64,000 nucleotides of DNA from Streptomyces roseoverticillatus (GTDB taxonomy: Bacteria; Actinomycetota; Actinomycetes; Streptomycetales; Streptomycetaceae): positions 1 to 64,000 of the forward strand of contig NZ_JOFL01000010.1 in the NCBI RefSeq assembly GCF_000719265.1. Direction: 5' to 3'. A program made the position numbers and the translations under genes. Under the pieces are notes generated by a model. That model saw only the letters and a list, made by a program, of their open reading frames with translations, was not told where the DNA came from and did no database searches. Shown here one piece after another: positions 50,732-58,805 of this stretch (position 1 is the first letter of the stretch; the number at the start of each line of letters is the position of its first letter).

Positions 50732-51691
50732 TTACGCCCAGTCCCAGGCGATCCCCACGATCCCCGGCCGTACGCACGGCTCCACCAGGTGCACCATGCG
50801 GTGGCGGCCGGCGAGCGTGAGCTCCTGCAGCCCGCCGCGGGGCGCGGTCGCCGAGCTGCGCGTGAAGCGCAGGCAGCGTGCGGGCAGCGCGGCGGCGTCG
50901 AAGCGGACCTGCAGCACGTACTGCCCGCCCGCGAAGCTGAAGCCGCGCACGTACTCGCCGGCGGGCCCGGCCGTGCCGTCGTCGAAGCCGTAGCCGAAGA
51001 CGTGGGTCTCCCCGGCCCGCAACCGGGTGTCGAAGAGCAGCTCGGCCACCAGGACGCCGGCCGCCGTGTGCCACCGCACCCGCCCCACACGGCAGTTCTC
51101 GTTCGCCCGCACCGCCACCCGGCCGGGGTCGCAGCCCTCGTCCCCGTGGTGGATGGCGAGGTAGCGGTCCACGCCGTCCCGGTGGGCGCGGACGACGTGG
51201 TGGGAGTCGCGCCCCCGCAGCTCACGGCCGGCCCCGATGCGGACCCGCTCCAGGTGGCAGACGGTGTGCAGGCCGCCGTCGGCGGGCGACTCCAGCTCGG
51301 CGAGGAGCCGCTCCAGCGCGCGCGACTCCTCGACCAGGGAGCGGTACGAGCGCGCGGCCGGCCGCTCGGTGCCGGTGCGCGGCTCACCCGGCTCCAGCAG
51401 CCGGGTGAGGGAGTGGGCGGGCAGCTCCAGGATCTCCTCCAGGACCCGCACCGCCCTGAGCGACTCCGGCCGCTGCGGCCGGCGCGCCCCCTGCTGCCAG
51501 TAGCTGAGGCTCGTCACGCCCACGTGCACGCCGCGCTGCGCGAGCCGGTGCTGCACCCGGTGCAGCGCGAGTCCCCGCACGCTCAGCGCCGTCCGCAGCG
51601 CCACGTGGAACGGCCCGGTGCGCAGGGCGCGGGCCAGCTCGGCCTCGGCAGCGTGGTCATTCGCGTCCCCGCCGGGCCGTGTGCGTGCCAT
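50732..51691 (-). CDS. XRE-like HTH regulator with unknown C-terminal domain
   Basis: The protein has 319 residues from ATG 51691, with GTGGGAAC upstream. Residues 30-100 resemble an XRE helix-turn-helix (LHRVQHRLAQRGVHVGVTSLSYWQQGARRPQRPESL). The rest is a strand-rich domain (about 120-319) with FDTRLRAGETHVFGYGF and RYLAIHHGDEGCD that I do not recognise; it may sense a ligand. A perfect palindrome of TGTGAA half-sites sits 21 bp before its start, and further half-sites precede the divergent protease gene, so it probably controls both. Confidence 0.78.
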   Translation of the reverse strand: MARTRPGGDANDHAAEAELARALRTGPFHVALRTALSVRGLALHRVQHRLAQRGVHVGVTSLSYWQQGARRPQRPESLRAVRVLEEILELPAHSLTRLLEPGEPRTGTERPAARSYRSLVEESRALERLLAELESPADGGLHTVCHLERVRIGAGRELRGRDSHHVVRAHRDGVDRYLAIHHGDEGCDPGRVAVRANENCRVGRVRWHTAAGVLVAELLFDTRLRAGETHVFGYGFDDGTAGPAGEYVRGFSFAGGQYVLQVRFDAAALPARCLRFTRSSATAPRGGLQELTLAGRHRMVHLVEPCVRPGIVGIAWDWA

Positions 51692-51711
51692 CCGTTCCCA
51701 CCCCTGTGCTC

Positions 51712-51725
51712 TGTGAATATTCACA
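51712..51725. promoter_or_regulatory. Perfect 14-bp palindrome, probable operator
   Basis: TGTGAATATTCACA lies 21 bp upstream of the XRE-like gene start. The half-site TTCACA recurs at 51786-51791 and 51806-51811. Confidence 0.6.
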
Positions 51726-51783
51726 AGCGGTGACTGCGGCGGACCCCGCCGGACCGCTGTGATCCGCATGGCCGGGCAACGGA

Positions 51784-51811
51784 CGTTCACATCCGGTACG
51801 CCTCGTTCACA
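51784..51811. promoter_or_regulatory. Two CGTTCACA direct repeats 20 bp apart
   Basis: Copies at 51784-51791 and 51804-51811 lie on the same face of the helix, 29 bp upstream of a TTGACC box (51840-51845) that may belong to the protease promoter. Confidence 0.5.
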
Positions 51812-51926
51812 CCGTCGGCTCACCGAGCATTGAAGCCGGTTGACCATTCACTGACAACTCCCTGATGCTCCTCACCAGCGTCCGGACGCGCCTCCATCAC
51901 CACCCCCCGCCTCGGGAGGAACGTCC

Positions 51927-52553
51927 ATGTCCCGTGCATCGGCACAACTGAACAAGCCCGGAAAGGCCCGCATACGCGGCAGACGGCTGTCCACCGCAGC
52001 CGTCGTCGCGGCCGCGCTGCTCGCCGTCCCCACCACGGCATCGGCAGCCGGCGGGGACCACGCGTCCCTGCGCGCCTCGAAGAAGCTCAACATCACCATG
52101 CAGGCCCAGCAGAAGAGCAACTGGTGCTGGGCCGCCTCCGGCAACACCATCGCCACCTGGTTCGGGCGCAACTACAGCCAGAACCAGTTCTGCAACGCCG
52201 CCTTCCGCCGCCAGCAGGGCACGGAGTGCCCCAACAACCAGGCCACGCTGGGCAATGTGCAGACCGGCCTGCAGTGGGCCGGCATCAACCCCGGTTCGTA
52301 CGTGACCGGATGGCTGCGCTACCCGACGGTCCAGAGCGAGGTCAACGGCAACCGGCCGATCGAGACCCGCATCCAGTGGTCCTCCGGCGGCGGCCACATG
52401 CACGTCCTCTACGGCTACGACGACGCGAGCGGGTTCGTGTACTGGGGCGACCCCTGGCCCTCCAGCAACCGCTACAACTGGGCCTCCCACGACTGGTACG
52501 TGAACAACAACAACTTCTCCTGGACCCACTCGCTCTACCGGATCGGGGCGTGA
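51927..52553 (+). CDS. Secreted papain-like cysteine protease
   Basis: The protein has 208 residues, with a long signal peptide (basic head, hydrophobic 21-38, ASA-A cleavage near 41). The mature part has the papain/C39-like arrangement: Cys67 in KSNWCWAASGN, His157 in SGGGHMHVLYGYDD and Asp175 in VYWGDPWPS. GHMHVLYGYDD...YWGDP is typical of papain-like families in bacteria. Two more Cys (89, 101) may form a disulfide. It is followed after 4 bp by a surface-anchored protein, probably its partner or substrate. Confidence 0.85.
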   Translation: MSRASAQLNKPGKARIRGRRLSTAAVVAAALLAVPTTASAAGGDHASLRASKKLNITMQAQQKSNWCWAASGNTIATWFGRNYSQNQFCNAAFRRQQGTECPNNQATLGNVQTGLQWAGINPGSYVTGWLRYPTVQSEVNGNRPIETRIQWSSGGGHMHVLYGYDDASGFVYWGDPWPSSNRYNWASHDWYVNNNNFSWTHSLYRIGA

Positions 52554-52557
52554 CGTC

Positions 52558-53415
52558 ATGACCGACCGGATGATCCGTCAGGCGGCCCGGAAGCAGCACT
52601 CCCGGCGCAACGCGGCCCGTGCGGTGGCCGCGGGCGCCGTCACCGCCGCCGCCCTCGGCCTCGCCCCGCTCGCGCACGCCGCCGCCCCGGCGCCTCCCGC
52701 GGCCCCCACCGCCGCCGGAGTCTCCGCCGCGCACGAGGCGGCCGCCTCCTCCTCGACGCTCGGGACGCTGTCCCGCTTCTTCGCCCGCGACGGTGCGGTC
52801 GCCGCGGCGAAGGCGCAGCCGAGGATCGAGGGCGCGACCGTGCCCGTCTACACGCTCTCCCCGGAGTTCGTGGCGGGCAAGGACGGCGCTCCCGTCGCCA
52901 CGCTCGACTTCCTCGCCAGCAAGGCGGTCTCGGCCGACGGCCAGAAGGCGTCGGTGTGGACCGCGCGCACCGGAGGCGACTGGAAGGTCGTCAACATCGC
53001 CACCGGTGACGACGAGACGCGCTACGCCGCCGAGGGGCAGCAGAAGCTCAGCGGCGGCACCGTCTTCCACGAGCCCCAGATCGACGCCTGGTACGTCCAG
53101 CGCGGCGACCGGGTCCTGCCGCTGGACGACGACGCCGTCCGGGCCGTGGGCGCGCAGGGCACTACGCTCGACGGCTACCGCGCCCGCGTCCACAAGGCGT
53201 ACGGCGACAAGCTGCCCGGCTCCGCGTACGCGAAGAAGGGGCAGGCGGGCGGCTACGGCCAGGAGCCGGCCGCGGCCGGGGAACAGCAGGCGGCGCCCGC
53301 GCCGCAGGGCGGCTCCGGCCCGCTGAGCACGACGTCCGCGGCGGCGGCCGGCGGCACGGCCCTGCTGCTCGGCGCGGGGGCGGTGGTGGCGCGCCGCAGA
53401 CTCCGGCGCCGCTGA
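52558..53415 (+). CDS. Secreted protein with C-terminal membrane anchor
   Basis: The 285-residue protein has a signal peptide (to about residue 41, AHA-A), an Ala-rich segment, a globular strand-rich region (about 85-215; VPVYTLSPEFVAGKDGAPVATLDFLASKA, KASVWTARTGGDWKVVNIATGDDE), a Gly/Gln/Pro-rich stalk, then a hydrophobic segment (about 258-277) and RRRLRRR at the end. This is a sortase-like or simple membrane anchor layout, but I see no LPxTG. It is almost certainly cotranscribed with the protease gene. Confidence 0.8.
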   Translation: MTDRMIRQAARKQHSRRNAARAVAAGAVTAAALGLAPLAHAAAPAPPAAPTAAGVSAAHEAAASSSTLGTLSRFFARDGAVAAAKAQPRIEGATVPVYTLSPEFVAGKDGAPVATLDFLASKAVSADGQKASVWTARTGGDWKVVNIATGDDETRYAAEGQQKLSGGTVFHEPQIDAWYVQRGDRVLPLDDDAVRAVGAQGTTLDGYRARVHKAYGDKLPGSAYAKKGQAGGYGQEPAAAGEQQAAPAPQGGSGPLSTTSAAAAGGTALLLGAGAVVARRRLRRR

Positions 53416-53568
53416 CCCCGGCCCGGGTCCGGCCGGGTCCCCTTGATCCGGTCCGGTCCGTCCCCGTCGGCCCTGATCCACCCTGATCCGCCCCGCGTTC
53501 CCGGCTCCCGTCCCCGGCGGCCACCCCCCGCCGGGGCCGGAGCCGGTCCCTCCGCGGGCGGACGCCGA

Positions 53569-53591
53569 TTGTCACTGCCCGCAAGTAGGGT
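53569..53591 (+). promoter_or_regulatory. DNA-damage (PafBC-type) promoter of uvrC
   Basis: TTGTCACTG (53569-53577), 8 bp, TAGGGT (53586-53591): one mismatch to the motif. The ATG follows after 7 bp, again predicting a leaderless mRNA. Confidence 0.7.
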
Positions 53592-53598
53592 GTGAGAC

Positions 53599-55605
53599 AT
53601 GGCCGACCCCAGCAGCTACCGACCCAAGCCGGGACAGATCCCCGACTCGCCGGGGGTCTACAGATTCCGTGACGAGCACGGCCGGGTGATCTACGTCGGG
53701 AAGGCGAAGAGCCTGCGCGCGCGCCTCTCGTCGTACTTCCAGGACCTGGCCGGCCTGCACCCGCGCACCCGCACGATGGTGACCACGGCCGCCTCCGTCG
53801 AGTGGACCGTGGTCTCCACCGAGGTCGAGGCGCTCCAGCTCGAATACTCCTGGATCAAGGAGTACGACCCGCGGTTCAACGTCAAGTACCGCGACGACAA
53901 GAGCTATCCCTCCCTCGCCGTCACCCTGGGCGAGGAGTTCCCGCGCGTGCAGGTCATGCGCGGCCCCAAGAAGAAGGGCGTGCGCTACTTCGGCCCGTAC
54001 GCCCACGCCTGGGCCATCCGCGAGACCGTCGACCTGATGCTGCGCGTCTTCCCCGTGCGCACCTGCTCGGCCGGGGTGTTCAAGCGCTCCGCCCAGATCG
54101 GCCGCCCCTGCCTGCTGGGGTACATCGGCAAGTGCTCCGCCCCCTGCGTCGGCCGGGTCAGCCCCGAGGAACACCGCGAACTGGCCGAGGAGTTCTGCGA
54201 CTTCATGGCCGGACGTACCGGTGCGTACATCCGCCGTTTGGAACAGCAGATGCACGATGCCGCCGAGGAGATGGAGTACGAGAAGGCGGCCCGCCTGCGG
54301 GACGACATAGAGGCCCTCCGGCGCGCCATGGAGAAGAACGCCGTCGTCCTCGCCGACGCCACCGACGCCGATCTCATCGCCGTCGCGGAGGACGAGCTGG
54401 AGGCCGCGGTGCAGATCTTCCACGTGCGCGGCGGCCGGGTGCGCGGCCAGCGCGGCTGGGTGACCGACAAGGTGGAGGCCGTCGACACGGCCGGCCTCGT
54501 CGAGCACGCCCTGCAGCAGCTCTACGGCGAGGAGAGCGGCGACGCGGTGCCCAAGGAGGTCCTGGTCCCGGCCCTGCCGGAGCCGGTGGAGCCCGTCGCC
54601 CAGTGGCTGGGCGAGCGCCGGGGCTCCCGCGTCGACCTGCGCATCCCCCAGCGCGGGGACAAGAAGGACCTGATGGCGACGGTCCAGCGCAATGCCCAGC
54701 AGGCCCTCGTCCTGCACAAGACCAAGCGCGCCTCCGACCTGACCACCCGCTCCCGGGCGCTGGAGGAGATCGCCGAGGCCCTGGAGCTGGACTCCGCGCC
54801 GCTGCGCATCGAGTGCTTCGACATCTCCCACCTCCAGGGGCAGGACGTGGTCGCGTCCATGGTCGTCTTCGAGGACGGCCTGGCCCGCAAGGGCGAGTAC
54901 CGCCGCTTCCAGATCAAATCGTTCGAGGGCCAGGACGACGTCCGGTCGATGCACGAGGTGATCGGCCGGCGGTTCCGCCGCTATCTGCTGGAGAAGCAGA
55001 AGGCGGGGGAGTGGTCCGAGGAGAACGCCGTCGAGGCCGCCGAGGAGGAGAACGGCCACGCCGGCCAGGTGGACGCCCGCGCCGAGGACGGCCGCCCCAA
55101 GCGCTTCGCCTACCCGCCGCAGCTCGTCGTGGTCGACGGCGGGCAGCCGCAGGTGGCGGCCGCCCGCCGCGCGCTGGACGAGCTCGGCATCGACGACGTG
55201 GCCGTCTGCGGCCTCGCCAAGCGGCTGGAGGAGGTCTGGCTGCCCGGCGAGGACGACCCCGTCGTCCTGCCCCGCACCAGCGAGGGCCTCTACCTCCTGC
55301 AGCGCGTGCGCGACGAGGCCCACCGCTTCGCCATCGCCTACCAGCGCAGCAAACGCACGAAGACGCTCAGGGCAGGGCCGCTCGACGAGGTCCCGGGCCT
55401 CGGGGAGACCCGCAAGAAGGCCCTGCTCAAGCACTTCGGCTCGGTCAAGCGGCTGCGCGCCGCCACGGTCGAGCAGATCTGCGAGGCGCCGGGCATCGGT
55501 CGCAAGACCGCCGAGACGATCGCCGCCGCGCTCGCGGCAGCAGCCCCGCCCGCCCCCGCCGTGAACACGGCGACGGGCGAGATCATGGAAGAGGCGGGGG
55601 AATGA
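53599..55605 (+). CDS. uvrC: Excinuclease ABC subunit C
   Basis: The protein has 668 residues. It makes both incisions in nucleotide excision repair. The N-terminal GIY-YIG nuclease ([30 protein letters not shown]) is followed by a UVR motif ([18 protein letters not shown]), an RNase H-like domain ([29 protein letters not shown]) and C-terminal tandem helix-hairpin-helix motifs ([25 protein letters not shown]). It begins a row with rapZ, yvcK and whiA. Confidence 0.97.
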   Translation: MADPSSYRPKPGQIPDSPGVYRFRDEHGRVIYVGKAKSLRARLSSYFQDLAGLHPRTRTMVTTAASVEWTVVSTEVEALQLEYSWIKEYDPRFNVKYRDDKSYPSLAVTLGEEFPRVQVMRGPKKKGVRYFGPYAHAWAIRETVDLMLRVFPVRTCSAGVFKRSAQIGRPCLLGYIGKCSAPCVGRVSPEEHRELAEEFCDFMAGRTGAYIRRLEQQMHDAAEEMEYEKAARLRDDIEALRRAMEKNAVVLADATDADLIAVAEDELEAAVQIFHVRGGRVRGQRGWVTDKVEAVDTAGLVEHALQQLYGEESGDAVPKEVLVPALPEPVEPVAQWLGERRGSRVDLRIPQRGDKKDLMATVQRNAQQALVLHKTKRASDLTTRSRALEEIAEALELDSAPLRIECFDISHLQGQDVVASMVVFEDGLARKGEYRRFQIKSFEGQDDVRSMHEVIGRRFRRYLLEKQKAGEWSEENAVEAAEEENGHAGQVDARAEDGRPKRFAYPPQLVVVDGGQPQVAAARRALDELGIDDVAVCGLAKRLEEVWLPGEDDPVVLPRTSEGLYLLQRVRDEAHRFAIAYQRSKRTKTLRAGPLDEVPGLGETRKKALLKHFGSVKRLRAATVEQICEAPGIGRKTAETIAAALAAAAPPAPAVNTATGEIMEEAGE

Positions 55606-55671
55606 CGGGACACGCAGTATGGAAGGACGGGGCCGTGACCGCGGCACCGTCGGTGAGACGGGGGTAGCAGC

Positions 55672-56604
55672 ATGACCGGGAACGACCGAGACGGAGCACA
55701 GGTGAGTACGGGCACGACGGCGGATGCGGCGGCCGAGACGGCGGGCATCCCCGAACTGGTGATCATCTCCGGCATGTCGGGGGCGGGCCGCAGCACCGCC
55801 GCCAAGTGCCTGGAGGACCTCGGCTGGTTCGTCGTCGACAACCTGCCGCCCGCCCTGATCCCGACCATGGTGGACCTCGGCGCCCGCTCCCAGGGCAATG
55901 TGGCCCGCATCGCCGTGGTCGTGGACGTCCGCGGCCGGCGCTTCTTCGACAACCTCCGCGAGTCCCTGGCCGACCTGGCCGCCAAGCAGGTCAAGCGGCG
56001 CGTGATCTTCCTGGAGGCCTCGGACGACGCCCTGGTGCGCCGCTTCGAGTCCGTGCGCCGCCCGCACCCCCTGCAGGGCTCCGGGCGCATCGTCGACGGC
56101 ATCGCCGCCGAGCGGGACCTGCTGCGCGAGCTGCGCGGCGACGCCGACCTGGTGATCGACACCTCCAGCCTCAACGTCCACGAGCTGCGCGCCAAGATGG
56201 ACGCCCAGTTCGCCGGCGAGGAGGAGCCGGAGCTGCGGGCCACCGTCATGTCCTTCGGCTACAAGTACGGCCTGCCCGTCGACGCCGACCTCGTGGTGGA
56301 CTGCCGCTTCCTGCCCAACCCGCACTGGGTGCCGGAGCTGCGTCCCTTCACGGGCCTGAACGAGGAGGTCTCGGGCTACGTCTTCAACCAGCCCGGCGCC
56401 AAGGAGTTCCTCGACCGCTACACCGAGCTCCTGCAGCTCATCGCGGCGGGCTACCGCCGCGAGGGCAAGCGCTACGTGACCATCGCGGTCGGCTGCACCG
56501 GCGGCAAGCACCGCTCCGTCGCCATGTCCGAGAAGCTGGCCCACCGCCTCGTCTCGGAGGGCGTGGAGACCGTCGTCGTGCACCGGGACATGGGGCGCGA
56601 GTGA
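55672..56604 (+). CDS. rapZ: RapZ family nucleotide-binding protein
   Basis: The protein has 310 residues. P-loop GMSGAGRS (34-41) has Arg where most P-loops have Lys, as is usual in this family, and the C-terminal domain holds VDCRFLPNPHWVPELRPFTGLNEEV and VAVGCTGGKHRSV. In E. coli RapZ guides RNase E to the small RNA GlmZ; in Gram-positive bacteria, which lack GlmZ, the role is less clear. Its GTGA overlap with yvcK suggests coupling. Confidence 0.95.
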   Translation: MTGNDRDGAQVSTGTTADAAAETAGIPELVIISGMSGAGRSTAAKCLEDLGWFVVDNLPPALIPTMVDLGARSQGNVARIAVVVDVRGRRFFDNLRESLADLAAKQVKRRVIFLEASDDALVRRFESVRRPHPLQGSGRIVDGIAAERDLLRELRGDADLVIDTSSLNVHELRAKMDAQFAGEEEPELRATVMSFGYKYGLPVDADLVVDCRFLPNPHWVPELRPFTGLNEEVSGYVFNQPGAKEFLDRYTELLQLIAAGYRREGKRYVTIAVGCTGGKHRSVAMSEKLAHRLVSEGVETVVVHRDMGRE

Positions 56605-57653
56605 CCGGCCGCACGTCCAGGCTCCACCGGGTGCGCCGCCTCGTCCCCGGGCGGGTGACGCGCGGCCCCGAGGGGCGCACGAAGCGCGGCGCCCAGCCCA
56701 AGGTCGTCGCCCTCGGCGGCGGGCACGGCCTGTCCGCCTCGCTCGCCGCCCTGCGCCGGATCACCGGCGACCTCACCGCCGTCGTCACCGTCGCCGACGA
56801 CGGCGGCTCCAGCGGCCGGCTCCGCGACGAGCTGGGCGTGCTGCCCCCCGGTGACCTGCGCAAGGCCCTCGCCGCCCTGTGCGGCGACGACGACTGGGGC
56901 CAGACCTGGGCCCGGGTGATCAAGCACCGCTTCACCAGCGAGGGCGATCTGCACGACCACGCCGTCGGCAATCTGCTGATCGTCGCCCTGTGGGAGCAGC
57001 TCGGCGACCCCGTCCAGGCCCTCGACCTGGTCGGCAAGCTGCTCGGGGCGCACGGCCGGGTGCTGCCCATGTCCGCCGTGCCGCTGGAGCTGCAGGCGCT
57101 CGTCAAGGGCCACGACCCCGCCGGGCCCGAGGCCGTCACGACCGTCCGCGGCCAGGCCACGGTGGCGCTGACCCCCGGCGAGGTGCAGTCCGTGCACGTC
57201 GTCCCGGAGGACCCGCCGGCCGTGCCCGAGGCCGTCGCCGCCGTGCTCGACGCCGACTGGGTCGTGCTCGGCCCCGGCTCCTGGTTCTCCTCCGTCATCC
57301 CCCACCTGCTCGTCCCCGAGCTGCTGGAAGCCCTGCAGGAGACCAAGGCCCGCCGGGTGCTGTCGTTGAACCTCGCACCACAACCGGGTGAAACCGATGG
57401 CTTCTCCCCGCAGCGTCATTTGGAGGTTTTGGCCCGACACGCCCCTAAACTCGCCCTGGACGTGGTGCTGGCCGACGAGGCCGCCGTGCCCGACCGGGAG
57501 AGCCTCACCGAAGCCGCGAAGCGGCTCGGGGCCGCGGTCGAGCTGGCGCCGGTCGCCGCGCCCGACGGCTCCCCGACCCATGACCCGGAGCTGTTGGCCG
57601 CCGCGTACGACCGTATTTTTCGGATGCATGGAAGGATCGGCCCATGGCGATGA
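56601..57653 (+). CDS. yvcK: Gluconeogenesis factor YvcK family (UDP-sugar binding)
   Basis: The protein has 350 residues from GTG 56601, overlapping rapZ by 4 bp. The N-terminal basic segment is followed by [20 protein letters not shown] (GGGHGLS 39-45), [26 protein letters not shown] and [15 protein letters not shown], all typical of YvcK/CofD-like proteins. In Bacillus and mycobacteria YvcK/CuvA binds UDP-GlcNAc and is needed for growth on gluconeogenic carbon and for wall synthesis. It overlaps whiA by 10 bp. Confidence 0.95.
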   Translation: MTGRTSRLHRVRRLVPGRVTRGPEGRTKRGAQPKVVALGGGHGLSASLAALRRITGDLTAVVTVADDGGSSGRLRDELGVLPPGDLRKALAALCGDDDWGQTWARVIKHRFTSEGDLHDHAVGNLLIVALWEQLGDPVQALDLVGKLLGAHGRVLPMSAVPLELQALVKGHDPAGPEAVTTVRGQATVALTPGEVQSVHVVPEDPPAVPEAVAAVLDADWVVLGPGSWFSSVIPHLLVPELLEALQETKARRVLSLNLAPQPGETDGFSPQRHLEVLARHAPKLALDVVLADEAAVPDRESLTEAAKRLGAAVELAPVAAPDGSPTHDPELLAAAYDRIFRMHGRIGPWR

Positions 57654-58651
57654 CGGCAGCGGTGAAGGACGAAATCTCCCGGCTCCCCGTCACCCGAACC
57701 TGCTGCCGGAAAGCGGAGGTCTCGGCGATCCTGCGGTTCGCGGGCGGTCTGCACCTGGTCAGCGGGCGCATCGTGATCGAGGCGGAGCTGGACACCGGGA
57801 TCGCCGCCCGGCGGTTGCGCAAGGACATCCTGGAGATCTTCGGGCACGCCTCCGACCTGGTGGTGATGGCCCCCGGCGGGCTCCGCAGGGGCAGCCGGTA
57901 CGTGGTCCGGGTGGTGGCGGGCGGTGACCAGCTGGCGCGCCAGACCGGCCTGGTCGACGGCCGCGGCCGGCCGATCCGCGGGCTGCCCCCGCAGGTCGTC
58001 TCCGGCGCCACCTGCGATGCCGAGGCCGCCTGGCGGGGCGCCTTCCTCGCCCACGGCTCCCTCACCGAGCCCGGCCGCTCCTCCTCCCTGGAGGTGACCT
58101 GCCCCGGGCCGGAGGCGGCGCTGGCGCTGGTCGGCGCGGCCCGCCGGCTGCAGATCGCGGCCAAGGCGCGCGAGGTGCGCGGCGTGGACCGCGTGGTCGT
58201 CCGCGACGGCGACGCGATCGGCGCCCTGCTGACCCGGCTGGGCGCGCACGAGTCGGTGCTCGCCTGGGAGGAGCGGCGGATGCGCCGCGAGGTCCGTGCC
58301 ACGGCCAACCGCCTCGCCAACTTCGACGACGCCAACCTGCGCCGCTCGGCCCGCGCCGCCGTCGCGGCCGGCGCCCGGGTGCAGCGCGCGCTGGAGATCC
58401 TCGGCGAGGAGGTGCCCGAGCACCTGGCGGCCGCGGGCCGGCTCCGCATGGAGCACAAGCAGGCCTCCCTGGAGGAGCTCGGCGCCCTGGCCGACCCGCC
58501 GCTGACCAAGGACGCCGTCGCCGGCCGGATCCGGCGCCTGCTCGCCATGGCCGACAAGCGCGCCCAGGACCTCGGCATCCCCGGCACCGAGTCCAACCTC
58601 TCCGACCTGTCGGACCTCTCCGAGGAGATGGCGGAGGGCATGGCCGGCTGA
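57644..58651 (+). CDS. whiA: Sporulation regulator WhiA
   Basis: The protein has 335 residues from ATG 57644. WhiA has a LAGLIDADG-like N-terminal domain, degenerate for cleavage ([26 protein letters not shown]), and a C-terminal HTH ([29 protein letters not shown]). In Streptomyces it acts with WhiB to start sporulation septation. The order rapZ-yvcK-whiA is conserved across Gram-positive bacteria. It is a second, unrelated use of the LAGLIDADG fold in the window besides the gene at 5063. Confidence 0.97.
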   Translation: MAMTAAVKDEISRLPVTRTCCRKAEVSAILRFAGGLHLVSGRIVIEAELDTGIAARRLRKDILEIFGHASDLVVMAPGGLRRGSRYVVRVVAGGDQLARQTGLVDGRGRPIRGLPPQVVSGATCDAEAAWRGAFLAHGSLTEPGRSSSLEVTCPGPEAALALVGAARRLQIAAKAREVRGVDRVVVRDGDAIGALLTRLGAHESVLAWEERRMRREVRATANRLANFDDANLRRSARAAVAAGARVQRALEILGEEVPEHLAAAGRLRMEHKQASLEELGALADPPLTKDAVAGRIRRLLAMADKRAQDLGIPGTESNLSDLSDLSEEMAEGMAG

Positions 58652-58681
58652 CCGGCCGGCGTTAGTTCCAGAGTCAGGTCC

Positions 58682-58724
58682 GAGCCACCCCGGTGCCGTG
58701 CAGGGCGCCGGAGGGTGGCTCTTT
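58682..58724 (+). terminator. Hairpin terminator after whiA
   Basis: GAGCCACC and GGTGGCTC (58682-58689 and 58714-58721) enclose a second stem; a T run (58722-58724) follows. It lies 30 bp after the whiA stop. Confidence 0.75.
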
Positions 58725-58732
58725 CTGCATCG

Positions 58733-58761
58733 TTGACATGATCATGCTGCCTCTCCAGTCT
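58733..58761 (+). promoter_or_regulatory. Possible promoter of the carboxypeptidase gene
   Basis: TTGACA (58733-58738), a full -35 consensus, is followed after 17 bp by CAGTCT (58756-58761), a weak -10. Confidence 0.45.
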
Positions 58762-58805
58762 GGCGACCGTGCACGGACGTGGCAGACAACAGCAAGGGGG
58801 GGCTC

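Noticed and set aside
51712..51725. Rex redox-sensor operator
   Set aside because: The half-sites resemble Rex sites, but the palindrome is 14 bp where Rex sites are 16 or more, and the target genes are not respiratory.
51835..51857. TTGTCAGTG on the minus strand upstream of the XRE-like gene
   Set aside because: The matching -10 position reads ACCGGC, not TAnnnT, so it is unlikely to be a damage promoter.
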